Source: an uncultured Oscillospiraceae bacterium
GTDB taxonomy: Bacteria; Bacillota; Clostridia; Oscillospirales; Oscillospiraceae
Direction of reading: 5' to 3'
NCBI GenBank assembly: GCA_900763705.1
Contig: CAAFLG010000067.1
Coordinates: 1 to 29,546, forward strand
DNA length: 29,546 nucleotides
Positions within the stretch are counted from its first letter, which is position 1. Each line of letters starts with the position of its first letter. Made by a program: the position numbers and the translations under genes. Below the pieces are notes generated by a model. It had not been told where the DNA came from. It made no database searches and saw only the letters and a list, made by a program, of their open reading frames with translations. Of this stretch, positions 13,877-21,255 are shown one piece after another.

Positions 13877-13896
13877 TTACATTCTTTTGCTGGAAC

Positions 13897-13926
13897 TTGA
13901 CAAAGCAGCCTGCTATACTGTAAATG
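13897..13926 (+). promoter_or_regulatory. Tentative promoter of the HAD phosphatase gene
   Basis: A perfect TTGACA (13897-13902) has only poor -10 boxes at 17-18 bp (GTAAAT/TAAATG). A good TATACT (13914-13919) is too close. The palindrome AGCAGCCTGCT (13904-13914) sits between them and could be an operator. Confidence 0.45.
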
Positions 13927-13964
13927 TGAGAAAAATGAGAAGAAGAGAGGAGATGTGATCTCAA

Positions 13965-14780
13965 ATGGATACTTACAACATGATCGATTTTAACAAGAAG
14001 AAGGGCTTCATCTGCGATATGGACGGCGTCATCTACCATGGAAACCGCGTGCTGCCGGGCGTGGCGGAGTTCATCCAGTGGCTGCACGACGAGGATAAGG
14101 AGTACCTCTTCCTGACGAACAACAGCGGCTATACACCGCGCGAACTGCACCAGAAGCTTGAGCGCATGGGTCTCGACGTGTCCGAGGAACACTTTTATAC
14201 GAGCGCGCTTGCAACGGCGGCCTTCCTGCGCGATCAGGCGCCGGGCTGCTCGGTCTTCGCCATCGGCGAGGCGGGGCTTCTGAACGCGCTCTACGACGCG
14301 GGCATCACGATGAACGATGTGAACCCCGACTATGTGGTCGTGGGCGAGGGGCGGTCGTATTCGCTCGATACGCTGACCAAGGCGACGAACCTCGTTTGGA
14401 AAGGCGCAAAGCTCATCGGCGCAAATTCGGATGTGTCCGGCCCCATCGAAAACGGCATCGCGCCCGCCTGCCGCGCGCTCGTCGCGCCCATCGAGATGGC
14501 GACGGGTACGCAGGCATACTTCTGCGGCAAGCCCAACCCGCTGATGATGCGCACGGGGCTCAAAAAGCTCAACTGCCACTCCGGCGAAGCTGTCATGGTC
14601 GGCGACCGTATGGATACCGACGTGATCTCTGGCATGGAGAGCGGTATGTCCACGGTGCTGGTGCTCTCGGGCGTCTCCACGCGCGAGACGATCAAGACCT
14701 ATGCCTACCGCCCGAGCATGGTGCTTCCCGGCGTGGGCGATATCGTGTCCCTTGCCCGCGGGGAAGAGAAGGGCGAATAA
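13965..14780 (+). CDS. HAD-superfamily subclass IIA phosphatase (NagD-like)
   Basis: The 271-residue cytosolic hydrolase has all HAD-IIA motifs. Motif I is FICDMDGVIYHG with nucleophile D18 and acid/base D20; motif II is LFLTNNSGYTPREL; the C2-type cap follows; the Lys motif is YFCGKPNP; and motif IV is MVGDRMDTDVISGMESGM. Relatives act on small sugar, nucleotide or polyol phosphates (NagD, AraL, phosphoglycolate and p-nitrophenyl phosphatases); the true substrate cannot be named. The ATG at 13965 is the only option because a stop lies three codons upstream; the AGAGGAG site is rather distant (about 13 bases), so initiation may be weak. It is monocistronic with a strong terminator. Confidence 0.93.
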   Translation: MDTYNMIDFNKKKGFICDMDGVIYHGNRVLPGVAEFIQWLHDEDKEYLFLTNNSGYTPRELHQKLERMGLDVSEEHFYTSALATAAFLRDQAPGCSVFAIGEAGLLNALYDAGITMNDVNPDYVVVGEGRSYSLDTLTKATNLVWKGAKLIGANSDVSGPIENGIAPACRALVAPIEMATGTQAYFCGKPNPLMMRTGLKKLNCHSGEAVMVGDRMDTDVISGMESGMSTVLVLSGVSTRETIKTYAYRPSMVLPGVGDIVSLARGEEKGE

Positions 14781-14799
14781 AAGCGCGAGAGTAAAAAGG

Positions 14800-14832
14800 A
14801 AAGGGCCGCTGCCAACCGGCAGCGGCCCTTTT
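14800..14832 (+). terminator. Terminator between the HAD gene and the PII-like gene
   Basis: A perfect 14-bp stem (AAAGGGCCGCTGCC/GGCAGCGGCCCTTT) with an AACC loop and T-run. It lies between convergent genes and can serve both. Confidence 0.9.
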
Positions 14833-14855
14833 GTCATCATTTGCCGAAAGACCTA

Positions 14856-15524
14856 TTATGAGTCCTCGCGCGCGCGGAGACCCGCGACCGAGGAAATCGG
14901 CAGCGAGAAGCAGATCGCTCCCGCTCTGCTGCCGGGACCGGCCTGCTCATTGATCGAGCGCATGATGGCGGCCTTTTCGTCCTTGTGGGCGATAATGTAG
15001 ATCATGTCCTTTTCGTCGGCAAGGCTCACGCTGAAGAATTTCTCTCCGCGTGTGCCGCCCGTGCCCTTGGCGTGCAGCACCGTGCCGCCGCCCGCACCCG
15101 CGGCGCGCGCCGCGTCCATGACAAAGTCGGAATAACCCTCGTTCAGAATGACGATGATCAGCTCGTGTTCAAAATCCATGCGCGGTGCACCTCCTAATTT
15201 CTGTTCATCGGTGAGATAGGCGAGCGTCTTGCCACCGGCCACGCTCTTGAGCGGCACGGTCAGCATGACGCCGTTGCCGGGAATGTCGATAAATAGCTTG
15301 CGCTTGGCGGATTTGATGAGGCCCTCGGCCTCGTCCCCGTTGCCAACGCCGCTGATGACGTACTTTTCCGTCGCGTCCAGCCCGTAGATGGCAAGGTGCT
15401 CGCTCGTGGCCGTGCCCCGGCCCGGCATACTCAGGATGCCGCGCAGGCCAGCCGCGCGATAGAGCGTATTCATCGCTTCGCCGCGCTCGTGGTCGGTGAT
15501 GGCAATTACACAATAGAGTTCCAT
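14856..15524 (-). CDS. Tandem PII-like protein (two PII-type domains in one chain)
   Basis: The 222-residue protein contains two PII-superfamily (ferredoxin-like) domains. Domain 1, residues 1-98, opens MELYCVIAITDHERGEAMNT and includes GRGTATSEHLAIYG and VPLKSV. Domain 2, residues 116-222, opens MDFEHELIIVILNEGYSDF and includes GGTVLHAKGTGG, FFSVSLADEKDMIYIIAHK and a similar SLPISSV end. PII proteins are trimeric ligand sensors (ATP/ADP, 2-oxoglutarate or others) that usually gate an adjacent transporter. The gene starts one base after the DUF1538 membrane gene with a GGGAGG site 9 bases upstream. An internal AGGAGG and ATG lie at the start of domain 2. No T-loop Tyr or Ser uridylylation motif is evident, so the ligand is unknown. 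Confidence 0.85.
   Translation of the reverse strand: MELYCVIAITDHERGEAMNTLYRAAGLRGILSMPGRGTATSEHLAIYGLDATEKYVISGVGNGDEAEGLIKSAKRKLFIDIPGNGVMLTVPLKSVAGGKTLAYLTDEQKLGGAPRMDFEHELIIVILNEGYSDFVMDAARAAGAGGGTVLHAKGTGGTRGEKFFSVSLADEKDMIYIIAHKDEKAAIMRSINEQAGPGSRAGAICFSLPISSVAGLRAREDS
15177..15194 (-). promoter_or_regulatory. Internal ribosome binding site and ATG at the second PII-like domain
   Basis: On the minus strand GGAGG (15190-15194) precedes an in-frame ATG (15177-15179) by 10 bases, exactly where domain 2 begins. Initiation would give a 107-residue single PII-like protein (14856-15179), the length of an ordinary PII. Confidence 0.55.
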
Positions 15525-15525
15525 A

Positions 15526-17052
15526 TCAGCACGCCTCCCACAGTTCGATGATCTCGTTGTCGCCAAAGTCGGGCAGGGCCTCTTCCACGGCCGCGTGGCG
15601 CGACTTGACCACATAAATGGCGCCCATCACCTGCACGGTGATCAGCGGCATCATGGCAACGAGTGCCACAAGGCCGAAGGCGTCGGTCATCACGTTGCCG
15701 CCGAGGGCCTCGCACGCGCCCGTTGCGAACGGCAGCATGAAGGTCGCCGTCAGCGGTCCCGAGGCAACGCCGCCGGAGTCGAAGGCGATGGCCGTAAAGG
15801 TGCGCGGCACGAAAAAGCTCAGCGCGATGGCGATGAGATAGCCCGGCACGAGGAAATACATGATCGAGATGCCCGTGATGACGCGCAGCATCGCAAGTCC
15901 GCCCGCGGCGGACACGGCGACCGACAGGCTCAGGCCCATCGAGCGCTCGGAGATCGCGCCCGCGCTCAGCTCGGCGACCTGCTTGTTGAGCGTGTGCACA
16001 GCAGGTTCGGCGTTGATGATGAACCAGCCCATCAGCATCGCAAGCGGCGCGAGCAGGTACATCTTCCACCCCTCGGCGAGCGCCGCGCCGAGCGCGTAGC
16101 CCAGCGGGGAAAAGCCTACGTTCACGCCCGTGAGGAAGAGCACAAGCCCCAGGTATGTATAGAGGATACCGACCATGATGCGCAGGAACGGCAGCTTTCG
16201 CAGCTTGAGCGAAATGACCTGGAAGATGAGGAAAAAGACAACGATCGGCAGCAGCGCCATCGTTACCTCCCAGAGGTATTCCGGCAGCGCGTGCAGATAA
16301 TCCTTGCCCAGATCCACCGTGGAGGAAACGAGGGCCGAGGGATCACCCTCCGCCGCGCTCGGCTGCGTCTTGTAGATCGCGCCGAGCAGCAGCACCGAGA
16401 GGATCGGCCCGATGGAGCACAGTCCTACGAGGCCAAAGCTGTCCGCCTTGGCGTTTTCGTCGCTTCGGATGGATGCAACGCCGACGCCGAGCGCCATGAT
16501 GAACGGCACGGTCATCGGTCCCGTCGTTACGCCGCCGGAGTCAAAGGCAACGGACAGAATGCCCGCGTCGGACAGGAACGCCGCGGCGAAAACAATGGCA
16601 TAGAACACAATGAGCATCGTGCGCAGGGAAATGGAAAAGAGAATACGCACCATGCACAACAGCAGGAAGAAGCCAACGCCGACTGAAACGGTCAGGATCA
16701 GCACCGTCGTATCGATCTCCGGCACGTTGCCCGCGAGCACCTGCAAGTCCGGCTCTGCCACCGTGATGGCGACGCCGAGAGCAAAGCTCACGAACAGAAT
16801 GAGCGGCAGCTTGCGCGATTTCGTCAGCTTTGCGCCCATGTAGTTGCCGATGCGGCTCATGGACATATCCGCGCCCAGCGTAAAGAGGCCCATGCCAAGG
16901 ATGAGCATGGCCGTTGCCAGCACGAACGAGAGCATCAGCCCCGTGTCCACCGGCACCAGCACAAAGCAGATCAGCATCACGATCAGGCTGATGGGCAGGA
17001 CCGACGCAGCGGCTTCCCGCAGCTTTTCAAGTAAAATTTGCTTCTGGTACAA
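15526..17052 (-). CDS. DUF1538 membrane protein with internal duplication
   Basis: The 508-residue integral membrane protein is built of two homologous halves. Each half carries the DUF1538 signature: FDSGGVTTGPMTVPFIMALG in the first (about residue 172) and AFDSGGVASGPLTATFMLPF in the second (about residue 428). Roughly 12-14 membrane segments are visible. The repeated signature at equivalent places of each half resembles the inverted or tandem repeats of transporters, so a transport role is plausible but unproven. The start is TTG (17050-17052) with AAGGAG 8 bases upstream; no ATG fits. It is directly coupled to the tandem PII-like gene, which suggests PII-type gating. Its promoter is weak (TAGAAT -10 with poor -35). 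Confidence 0.87.
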   Translation of the reverse strand: MYQKQILLEKLREAAASVLPISLIVMLICFVLVPVDTGLMLSFVLATAMLILGMGLFTLGADMSMSRIGNYMGAKLTKSRKLPLILFVSFALGVAITVAEPDLQVLAGNVPEIDTTVLILTVSVGVGFFLLLCMVRILFSISLRTMLIVFYAIVFAAAFLSDAGILSVAFDSGGVTTGPMTVPFIMALGVGVASIRSDENAKADSFGLVGLCSIGPILSVLLLGAIYKTQPSAAEGDPSALVSSTVDLGKDYLHALPEYLWEVTMALLPIVVFFLIFQVISLKLRKLPFLRIMVGILYTYLGLVLFLTGVNVGFSPLGYALGAALAEGWKMYLLAPLAMLMGWFIINAEPAVHTLNKQVAELSAGAISERSMGLSLSVAVSAAGGLAMLRVITGISIMYFLVPGYLIAIALSFFVPRTFTAIAFDSGGVASGPLTATFMLPFATGACEALGGNVMTDAFGLVALVAMMPLITVQVMGAIYVVKSRHAAVEEALPDFGDNEIIELWEAC

Positions 17053-17163
17053 AACCTCACTCCTTCTTCGAAAATTTCTTCGAGTCTATTCTACCAGAAA
17101 ATGGGCGTCCTGAACAGGGGAGAAATGTAAACGAACCGTTAAGGTTGCCCGCGAAGCGAGGAC

Positions 17164-17198
17164 AAAAAGAAGGGAGGGACGGTTTTTCCGTCCCTCCC
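17164..17198 (-). terminator. Terminator of the second TetR gene
   Basis: A perfect 11-bp GC-rich stem (GGGAGGGACGG/CCGTCCCTCCC, 5-base loop) is followed on the minus strand by TTCTTTTT. It lies 20 bases past the TetR stop. Confidence 0.87.
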
Positions 17199-17218
17199 GG
17201 TATCGTTTTTGGGTTTGT

Positions 17219-17776
17219 TTATTTGCCGCAGCCGCGCTCGAGAGAACGGCGGATGTTGCCATCAAGCATATCGCCGAGGTCTTCGATGAACGAATCCGGC
17301 TCGCCCTTCATGCCGCTGCCGATCCATTCGATCGTCAGCCCGGCGAGGGCCGCCGTGTAGAAGCGGGCGAGCGCCATGACCTTGTGCTCGCTGACATCAA
17401 GACCTTCGGCCTCATGCCGGATGTAGGCGAGCATGCCGGTGAGGATGGTCTTGTGGTAGTAGCGCACAAGGATGTCGCCATGAGCGGAGTTGTGCAGGTG
17501 CAGGATCATGCGCTTGTTCTCCGCGGCAAAGGAGGTCGCGGCAAGAAATGCCTTCTGCCACGAGTCGTAATCGGCCACACTCTCGGAGAGGCGCTCGATC
17601 TCCGATTCGAACACATCCTCCGCCAGAGCGTAAATGTCGGTATAATAATAATAGAAAGTGTTGCGCGTGACCTCGCTGCGCTCGGCAATGTCGCGCACGG
17701 AGATCTTGTCAAAGGGGCGTTCGGCCAGCAGCTCAACAAAGCTGCGGCGGATCGCGTTCTTGGTGCGAAGCGCCAT
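17219..17776 (-). CDS. TetR-family regulator
   Basis: The 185-residue protein starts MALRTKNAIRRSFVELLAERPFDKISVRDIAERSEVTRNTFYYYYTDIYAL, a TetR helix-turn-helix with the four-Tyr stretch common in a Firmicutes subgroup (DhaS/AcrR-like). The C-terminal region contains the TetR_C_33-like pattern (MALARFYTAALAGLTIEWIGSGM). The frame is open upstream to 17815, but ATG at 17776 has a perfect AGGAGG site 6 bases before it and is chosen. It is divergent from the YbhN-like membrane gene and follows the same strand as the DUF1538 operon, so either is a possible target. It has its own promoter and terminator. The ligand is unknown. Confidence 0.92.
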   Translation of the reverse strand: MALRTKNAIRRSFVELLAERPFDKISVRDIAERSEVTRNTFYYYYTDIYALAEDVFESEIERLSESVADYDSWQKAFLAATSFAAENKRMILHLHNSAHGDILVRYYHKTILTGMLAYIRHEAEGLDVSEHKVMALARFYTAALAGLTIEWIGSGMKGEPDSFIEDLGDMLDGNIRRSLERGCGK

Positions 17777-17820
17777 GGTGAGCCTCCTCTCAGTCTTGTC
17801 GTTTCCCGGGATCATTTGTC

Positions 17821-17849
17821 ATTATAACTGATGCGAATGAAAGATGCAA
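17821..17849 (-). promoter_or_regulatory. Promoter of the second TetR gene
   Basis: On the minus strand TTGCAT (17844-17849) and a perfect TATAAT (17821-17826) with a 17-bp spacer. Confidence 0.83.
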
Positions 17850-17935
17850 GGCAAGAATTGAAGGATTCTTAACGAAACCTTTATACACCTTGGGCTGAGC
17901 GTATCTTTTTTTGTGCGTCCGGGGGAAATTGACAC

Positions 17936-17980
17936 TGTTCAGCGCGGGCTTATTTTACTATAATCTGATAATTATCAGAT
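17936..17980 (+). promoter_or_regulatory. Promoter with 18-bp palindromic operator before the YbhN-like gene
   Basis: TATAAT (17959-17964) has only a poor -35 (TGTTCA, 17936-17941) at 17 bp. A perfect palindrome ATCTGATAATTATCAGAT (17963-17980) overlaps the end of the -10 box and the start site, an ideal repressor position. It is not the 7-1-7 Fur box despite the GATAAT half-sites. The binder is unknown; the divergent TetR is one candidate. Confidence 0.8.
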
Positions 17981-18022
17981 CAACGGGCGCGAAAGGGCCT
18001 TGGCCGGAGAGGGGAGGCGCGC

Positions 18023-19048
18023 ATGAACAAGAGCAGAAAAAAGTCCTATCTCGTCAGCGCCGCGACGCTCGCGCTGATTTTTCTCCTGCTGCTGCTCGTC
18101 TTCCGCGATGCGCTGCCCGACATCTTGGCGAACCTGCGCGCGGTGCCGCTCTGGGGACTCTTGCTGCTGCTTTTCATGGGCTTTGCCTACGAGGGGATGG
18201 AGGCGGCGGTTGCCCTCGTCCTGCTGCGGCGCAAAAAGAGGGATGTTCGCTACCTCGACGGACTGAATACGACCTTTCTCGCCGTTTTCGGCAACATTGC
18301 GACCATGGGCGCGGGCACGCTGCCCATGCAGAGCTTTTACCTTTACCGGCGCGGGCTTGATGCCGGCGGCGCGCTGGGTATCATGGCGAGCGAATATGTG
18401 CTGCACAAGATCTCCGTCCTGCTCTACGCAACGCTTGCGCTGCTGCTGGGCGGAACATGGCTGCGCGAGAGCGCGAGCGGCATTGCCCGCTATATCCGCA
18501 TCGGCTATGGCATCGGCGCGCTCATCGTGCTCACCCTCACACTGCTCTATACCTGGGATAAGGTGATCGGCTTTGTCGGGCGACTGCTGCGAAAATTTCC
18601 CCAGACGCCCAAGTGGGACGCGCGGCGTGAACAGTGGCTCGCGGGGCTTGCCCAGCTCAATACCGAGGCGCGCAAGGTTTTGCTCGTGCCGTCGGTGCAG
18701 CTTGCGGGCGTCGCCGTCAGCCTGATGAAGCTCTTCGTGCTCTACTCCATCCCCTATCTTGCGCTGCGCCTTGCGGGCTGCACGGCGCTTACGTTCTGGC
18801 AGACGCAGCTGCTCGCTTCGCTGATGCTGCTCATCACGAATGCGCTGCCGAACGTTGCGGGCGTGGGGCCGATGGAATTCGCCTTTCTGCTCCTTTTTTC
18901 GCAGTGGGCGGGGACGGCCGCGGCATCCTCGGCGCTGGTACTCTATCGCGTTGCGACATATTTCTTCCCCTTCCTCCTGAGCCTGATCACGTTCGTGCGC
19001 GAGGAGAAGCGCTCCCTCAAGGGATTTGACGAAAAAAACAGCAAATGA
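18023..19048 (+). CDS. YbhN/LPG-synthase-TM-family membrane protein (flippase-like domain)
   Basis: The 341-residue protein belongs to the lysylphosphatidylglycerol-synthase transmembrane domain family (UPF0104). It has six to eight hydrophobic segments starting at residues 9-27, the conserved LNTTFLAVFGNIATMGAGTLPMQSFYLYRRGL near residues 80-112, and ALPNVAGVGPMEFAFLLLFSQW near residue 275. Only the membrane part is present, with no C-terminal aminoacyl-transferase domain, so it is not a full MprF. Such stand-alone forms are linked to lipid or glycolipid flipping; the substrate is unknown. The ATG at 18023 has a GGGGAGG site. Expression is probably repressed through the palindrome upstream. 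Confidence 0.9.
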   Translation: MNKSRKKSYLVSAATLALIFLLLLLVFRDALPDILANLRAVPLWGLLLLLFMGFAYEGMEAAVALVLLRRKKRDVRYLDGLNTTFLAVFGNIATMGAGTLPMQSFYLYRRGLDAGGALGIMASEYVLHKISVLLYATLALLLGGTWLRESASGIARYIRIGYGIGALIVLTLTLLYTWDKVIGFVGRLLRKFPQTPKWDARREQWLAGLAQLNTEARKVLLVPSVQLAGVAVSLMKLFVLYSIPYLALRLAGCTALTFWQTQLLASLMLLITNALPNVAGVGPMEFAFLLLFSQWAGTAAASSALVLYRVATYFFPFLLSLITFVREEKRSLKGFDEKNSK

Positions 19049-19083
19049 GAAAAGACGGCTCAAGGCCGTCTTTTTTCATTTGC
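19041..19083 (+). terminator. Long bidirectional terminator between the YbhN-like and mscS genes
   Basis: An inner stem AAAAGACGGC/GCCGTCTTTT is extended by an outer stem GCAAATGA/TCATTTGC. The left outer arm includes the stop codon of the YbhN-like gene. T-rich runs on both strands suit the convergent pair. Confidence 0.9.
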
Positions 19084-19092
19084 TCGCAAAAT

Positions 19093-19920
19093 TCATGCTT
19101 CGCTTTTCTGCTCCGGGATCATGTGCACGTTCAGGTGGTTGTAGGTCATCTCCACGCCGTGTCGGGCGAAGGTGTCGCGCAGCACCTCATACATCTTGAA
19201 ATAGGTCGTCCAGTAGTCCTCCGTCGCCGTCCAGCAGCGGATGGTGTACTCGATGGCGCTTGCGCCGTAGTTCGAGAGATACACCGTCGGCGCGGGATCG
19301 GTGAGCACGGCGGGGAAGGCGGCGACAGCGTCCATGCAGGCGTTCTTCACGTCCTCGGTCGGCGCGTCGTAGGACGCGGTGACCTTGTAGACGATGCGGC
19401 GGCGGCCGAGAAGCGTAAAATTGATGATCTTCGAGCTGGACATTTCACGGTTGGGCTGCAGGACGATCTGCCCGTCGGGCGTTTCGACCTTCGTGTGCGT
19501 CAGCGAGATCTCGCGCACCGTGCCGGTCGTGCCGCTCACCTCAATCTCGTCGCCGAGCGAGAAGGGATGCGAGAAGAGAATGACCAGTCCGCCCGCCACA
19601 TTGCCGAGAATGTCCTCCGCGGCGAGCGTGATGCCGAGCGTCAGCACCGACATGACGGCCGTGAGCGAGGCGGTATTGATGCCGAGCGCCTCGGCGGTGA
19701 CGATGATGGTGAGCAGGTATAAAAGCGTTTTGACGCTCGTGAGGATGATCTTTTGCAGCCGCTCATTCAGGCGGCTCGCGCGCGAGAGCAGGCGCGCAAA
19801 GAGCTTCATCACAAGGCGCACGACGACCAGACAGATGAGGAACGTCAGCAGCGCCGAGAGGATGCTCGCGATGCTGTAGCTGCCGATCGAGCGGGAAATG
19901 ATCTGGGAAATGTTCTCCAT
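19093..19920 (-). CDS. mscS: Small-conductance mechanosensitive channel (MscS family)
   Basis: This channel releases solutes on hypo-osmotic shock. The 275-residue protein has three membrane segments, with TM3 carrying the Gly/Ala-rich pore helix (SLTAVMSVLTLGITLAAEDILGNVAGGLVILFSHPFSLGDEIEV, residues about 85-130). The beta domain follows (GTVREISLTHTKVETPDGQIVLQPNREM), then the alpha-beta C-terminal domain. The length matches E. coli MscS (286). The ATG at 19920 has an AAAGGGG site. It is monocistronic with its own promoter and shares a bidirectional terminator with the convergent gene. Confidence 0.95.
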   Translation of the reverse strand: MENISQIISRSIGSYSIASILSALLTFLICLVVVRLVMKLFARLLSRASRLNERLQKIILTSVKTLLYLLTIIVTAEALGINTASLTAVMSVLTLGITLAAEDILGNVAGGLVILFSHPFSLGDEIEVSGTTGTVREISLTHTKVETPDGQIVLQPNREMSSSKIINFTLLGRRRIVYKVTASYDAPTEDVKNACMDAVAAFPAVLTDPAPTVYLSNYGASAIEYTIRCWTATEDYWTTYFKMYEVLRDTFARHGVEMTYNHLNVHMIPEQKSEA

Positions 19921-19945
19921 TGGCGTTCAGCCCCTTTCGCCCTCT

Positions 19946-19975
19946 AGTATACCAGTTTTTGCGCCATCTTGTAAA
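19946..19975 (-). promoter_or_regulatory. Promoter of mscS
   Basis: On the minus strand TTTACA (19970-19975) and TATACT (19946-19951) with an 18-bp spacer. Confidence 0.75.
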
Positions 19976-20001
19976 GGGCGCGCTGCCGCGCATTTTTTCG
20001 C

Positions 20002-20030
20002 TTGAGAAATGGCGGAGCAAAGCGTATAAT
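20002..20030 (+). promoter_or_regulatory. Promoter of the M19 dipeptidase gene
   Basis: TTGAGA (20002-20007) and a perfect TATAAT (20025-20030) with a 17-bp spacer. Confidence 0.87.
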
Positions 20031-20067
20031 GCAGCAAAAGACCCATCCAGGAAAGGAAGAGAACACC

Positions 20068-21018
20068 ATGCGGCCTTACGCTCTCATCGACCTGCACTGC
20101 GACACGCTGACCGACTGCATCCACCGCAGCGCGCCGGATACCGACACGCTCAACGACCCTGCCCGCACGCTCTCACTTGCAAATCTCCCGGCGGACGTGC
20201 ACTGGGCGCAGTTTTTTGCAGTCTATCTGCCCGACAGCCTGCGCGGGGAGGAAGCCGTGCGCTTCTTTGATGCTGCCTGCGCCGACTTTGACCGCCAGAT
20301 GCAGAAGTTTTCGTCCCGCGCGGCGGCCTGCCGCAGCGCAAGCGACATGGAGATGGCTTGGGCGGCGGGGAAGACCGCGGCTTTTTTGAGCGTGGAAAAC
20401 GGCTGCGCCTTCGCAGGCGACCTCTCGCGCATTGAAAAAATGAAGAAACAGGGCGTCTGCGCCGTGACGCTCACTTGGAACGGGGAAAACGAGCTCGGCT
20501 CGGGCAACGTGTCAGAGCGCGGCCTGACGGACTTTGGAAAAGCCGCCGTGCGCGAAATGGAGCGCTGCGGCATCCTGATCGACGTTTCCCACCTCAACGA
20601 CGCAGGGCTTGCGGATGTGTTCGACGCGGCGGAAAAGCCCTTTCTTGCTACCCATTCCAACGCCCGCGCGGTCTGCGCGCACAAGCGCAACCTGACCGAC
20701 GCGCAGATTCGCGAGATGGTGCGGCGCGGCTGTCTCATCGGCCTCAACTACTACGTTGCTTTCCTGAGAGATGACGGAAACGTGCGCAGCCTTGACGATC
20801 TCTACCGCCACGTTTCGCACTTTTTTGACCTCGGCGCGCAGAAAAATCTGGCCCTCGGCTCGGACTTTGACGGCGCGCGCCTGCCCGAGTGCCTCTCTTC
20901 TCCCGAGAAGGCGGCGGAGGCCTACGGCCACCTTCTCTCGCGCGGCATTTCGGAAGAAGACGCGGACGGTATTTTCTACAAAAACGCCGCCGCTTTCCTG
21001 CGCGAGAACCTGCGCTGA
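20068..21018 (+). CDS. Membrane-dipeptidase-type zinc peptidase (family M19)
   Basis: The 316-residue enzyme of the renal dipeptidase family cleaves dipeptides, often with a D-residue at the second position. Zinc-ligand motifs are in order: DLHCDTLTD (H10, D12), FLSVENG (bridging Glu), DVSHLND (His) and ATHSNARAVCAHKRN (His), then LGSDFDG near residue 270. There is no signal peptide, so it is cytosolic, unlike the eukaryotic GPI-anchored form. The frame opens at 20002, inside the promoter; ATG at 20068 has an AGGAAAGGAAGAG ribosome site and precedes the family start, and is chosen. Monocistronic with a strong terminator. Confidence 0.94.
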   Translation: MRPYALIDLHCDTLTDCIHRSAPDTDTLNDPARTLSLANLPADVHWAQFFAVYLPDSLRGEEAVRFFDAACADFDRQMQKFSSRAAACRSASDMEMAWAAGKTAAFLSVENGCAFAGDLSRIEKMKKQGVCAVTLTWNGENELGSGNVSERGLTDFGKAAVREMERCGILIDVSHLNDAGLADVFDAAEKPFLATHSNARAVCAHKRNLTDAQIREMVRRGCLIGLNYYVAFLRDDGNVRSLDDLYRHVSHFFDLGAQKNLALGSDFDGARLPECLSSPEKAAEAYGHLLSRGISEEDADGIFYKNAAAFLRENLR

Positions 21019-21059
21019 GGCGCACATAAGAAAACACGGCGAAAAAAACAGATCCAACG

Positions 21060-21092
21060 AAGGAGGCGGGACGCTTGTCCCGCCTCCTTTTT
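21060..21092 (+). terminator. Terminator of the dipeptidase gene
   Basis: A perfect 12-bp stem AGGAGGCGGGAC/GTCCCGCCTCCT, GCTT loop, followed by T. Confidence 0.92.
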
Positions 21093-21145
21093 CGCGCCGC
21101 CCTGCACGGACGGAAGCAGAAAATCTGACAAAACTTGCACATTGA

Positions 21146-21218
21146 CGCTTGAAAAGCGAAAATGTATGCAGTATTATAAATGCCATCTATCGATCGATCT
21201 GTCGCCGGTTGCCCGGCG
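21146..21218 (+). promoter_or_regulatory. Promoter and leader of the hydrogenase operon
   Basis: TTGAAA (21149-21154) and TATTAT (21172-21177) with a 17-bp spacer. The palindrome CGCTT-N3-AAGCG (21146-21158) covers the -35 box and is a possible operator. In the leader, ATCGATCGAT (near 21188) and a CGCCGG/CCGGCG hairpin (21203-21218) precede the ribosome site. No Rex-type site is seen. Confidence 0.65.
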
Positions 21219-21255
21219 GCACCCTTTGACAAGCAGCGAAAGGAGAAACTCAGCC

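Noticed and set aside
11577..13890. Integrative element using tRNA-Gln as attachment site
   Set aside because: I found no integrase and no repeat of the tRNA 3' end downstream. The odd codon use of brnQ alone does not show an element.
17929..17934. TTGACA as -35 of the YbhN-like gene promoter
   Set aside because: The spacer to TATAAT is 24 bp, too long; the weaker TGTTCA at 17 bp is listed instead.
17965..17978. Fur or PerR box
   Set aside because: The half-sites resemble GATAAT, but the 7-1-7 spacing of Fur-family boxes is absent; the palindrome is contiguous.
21188..21197. ATCGATCGAT repeat in the hydrogenase leader as a regulatory element
   Set aside because: Ten bases only and no partner; it is too short to support as a site.
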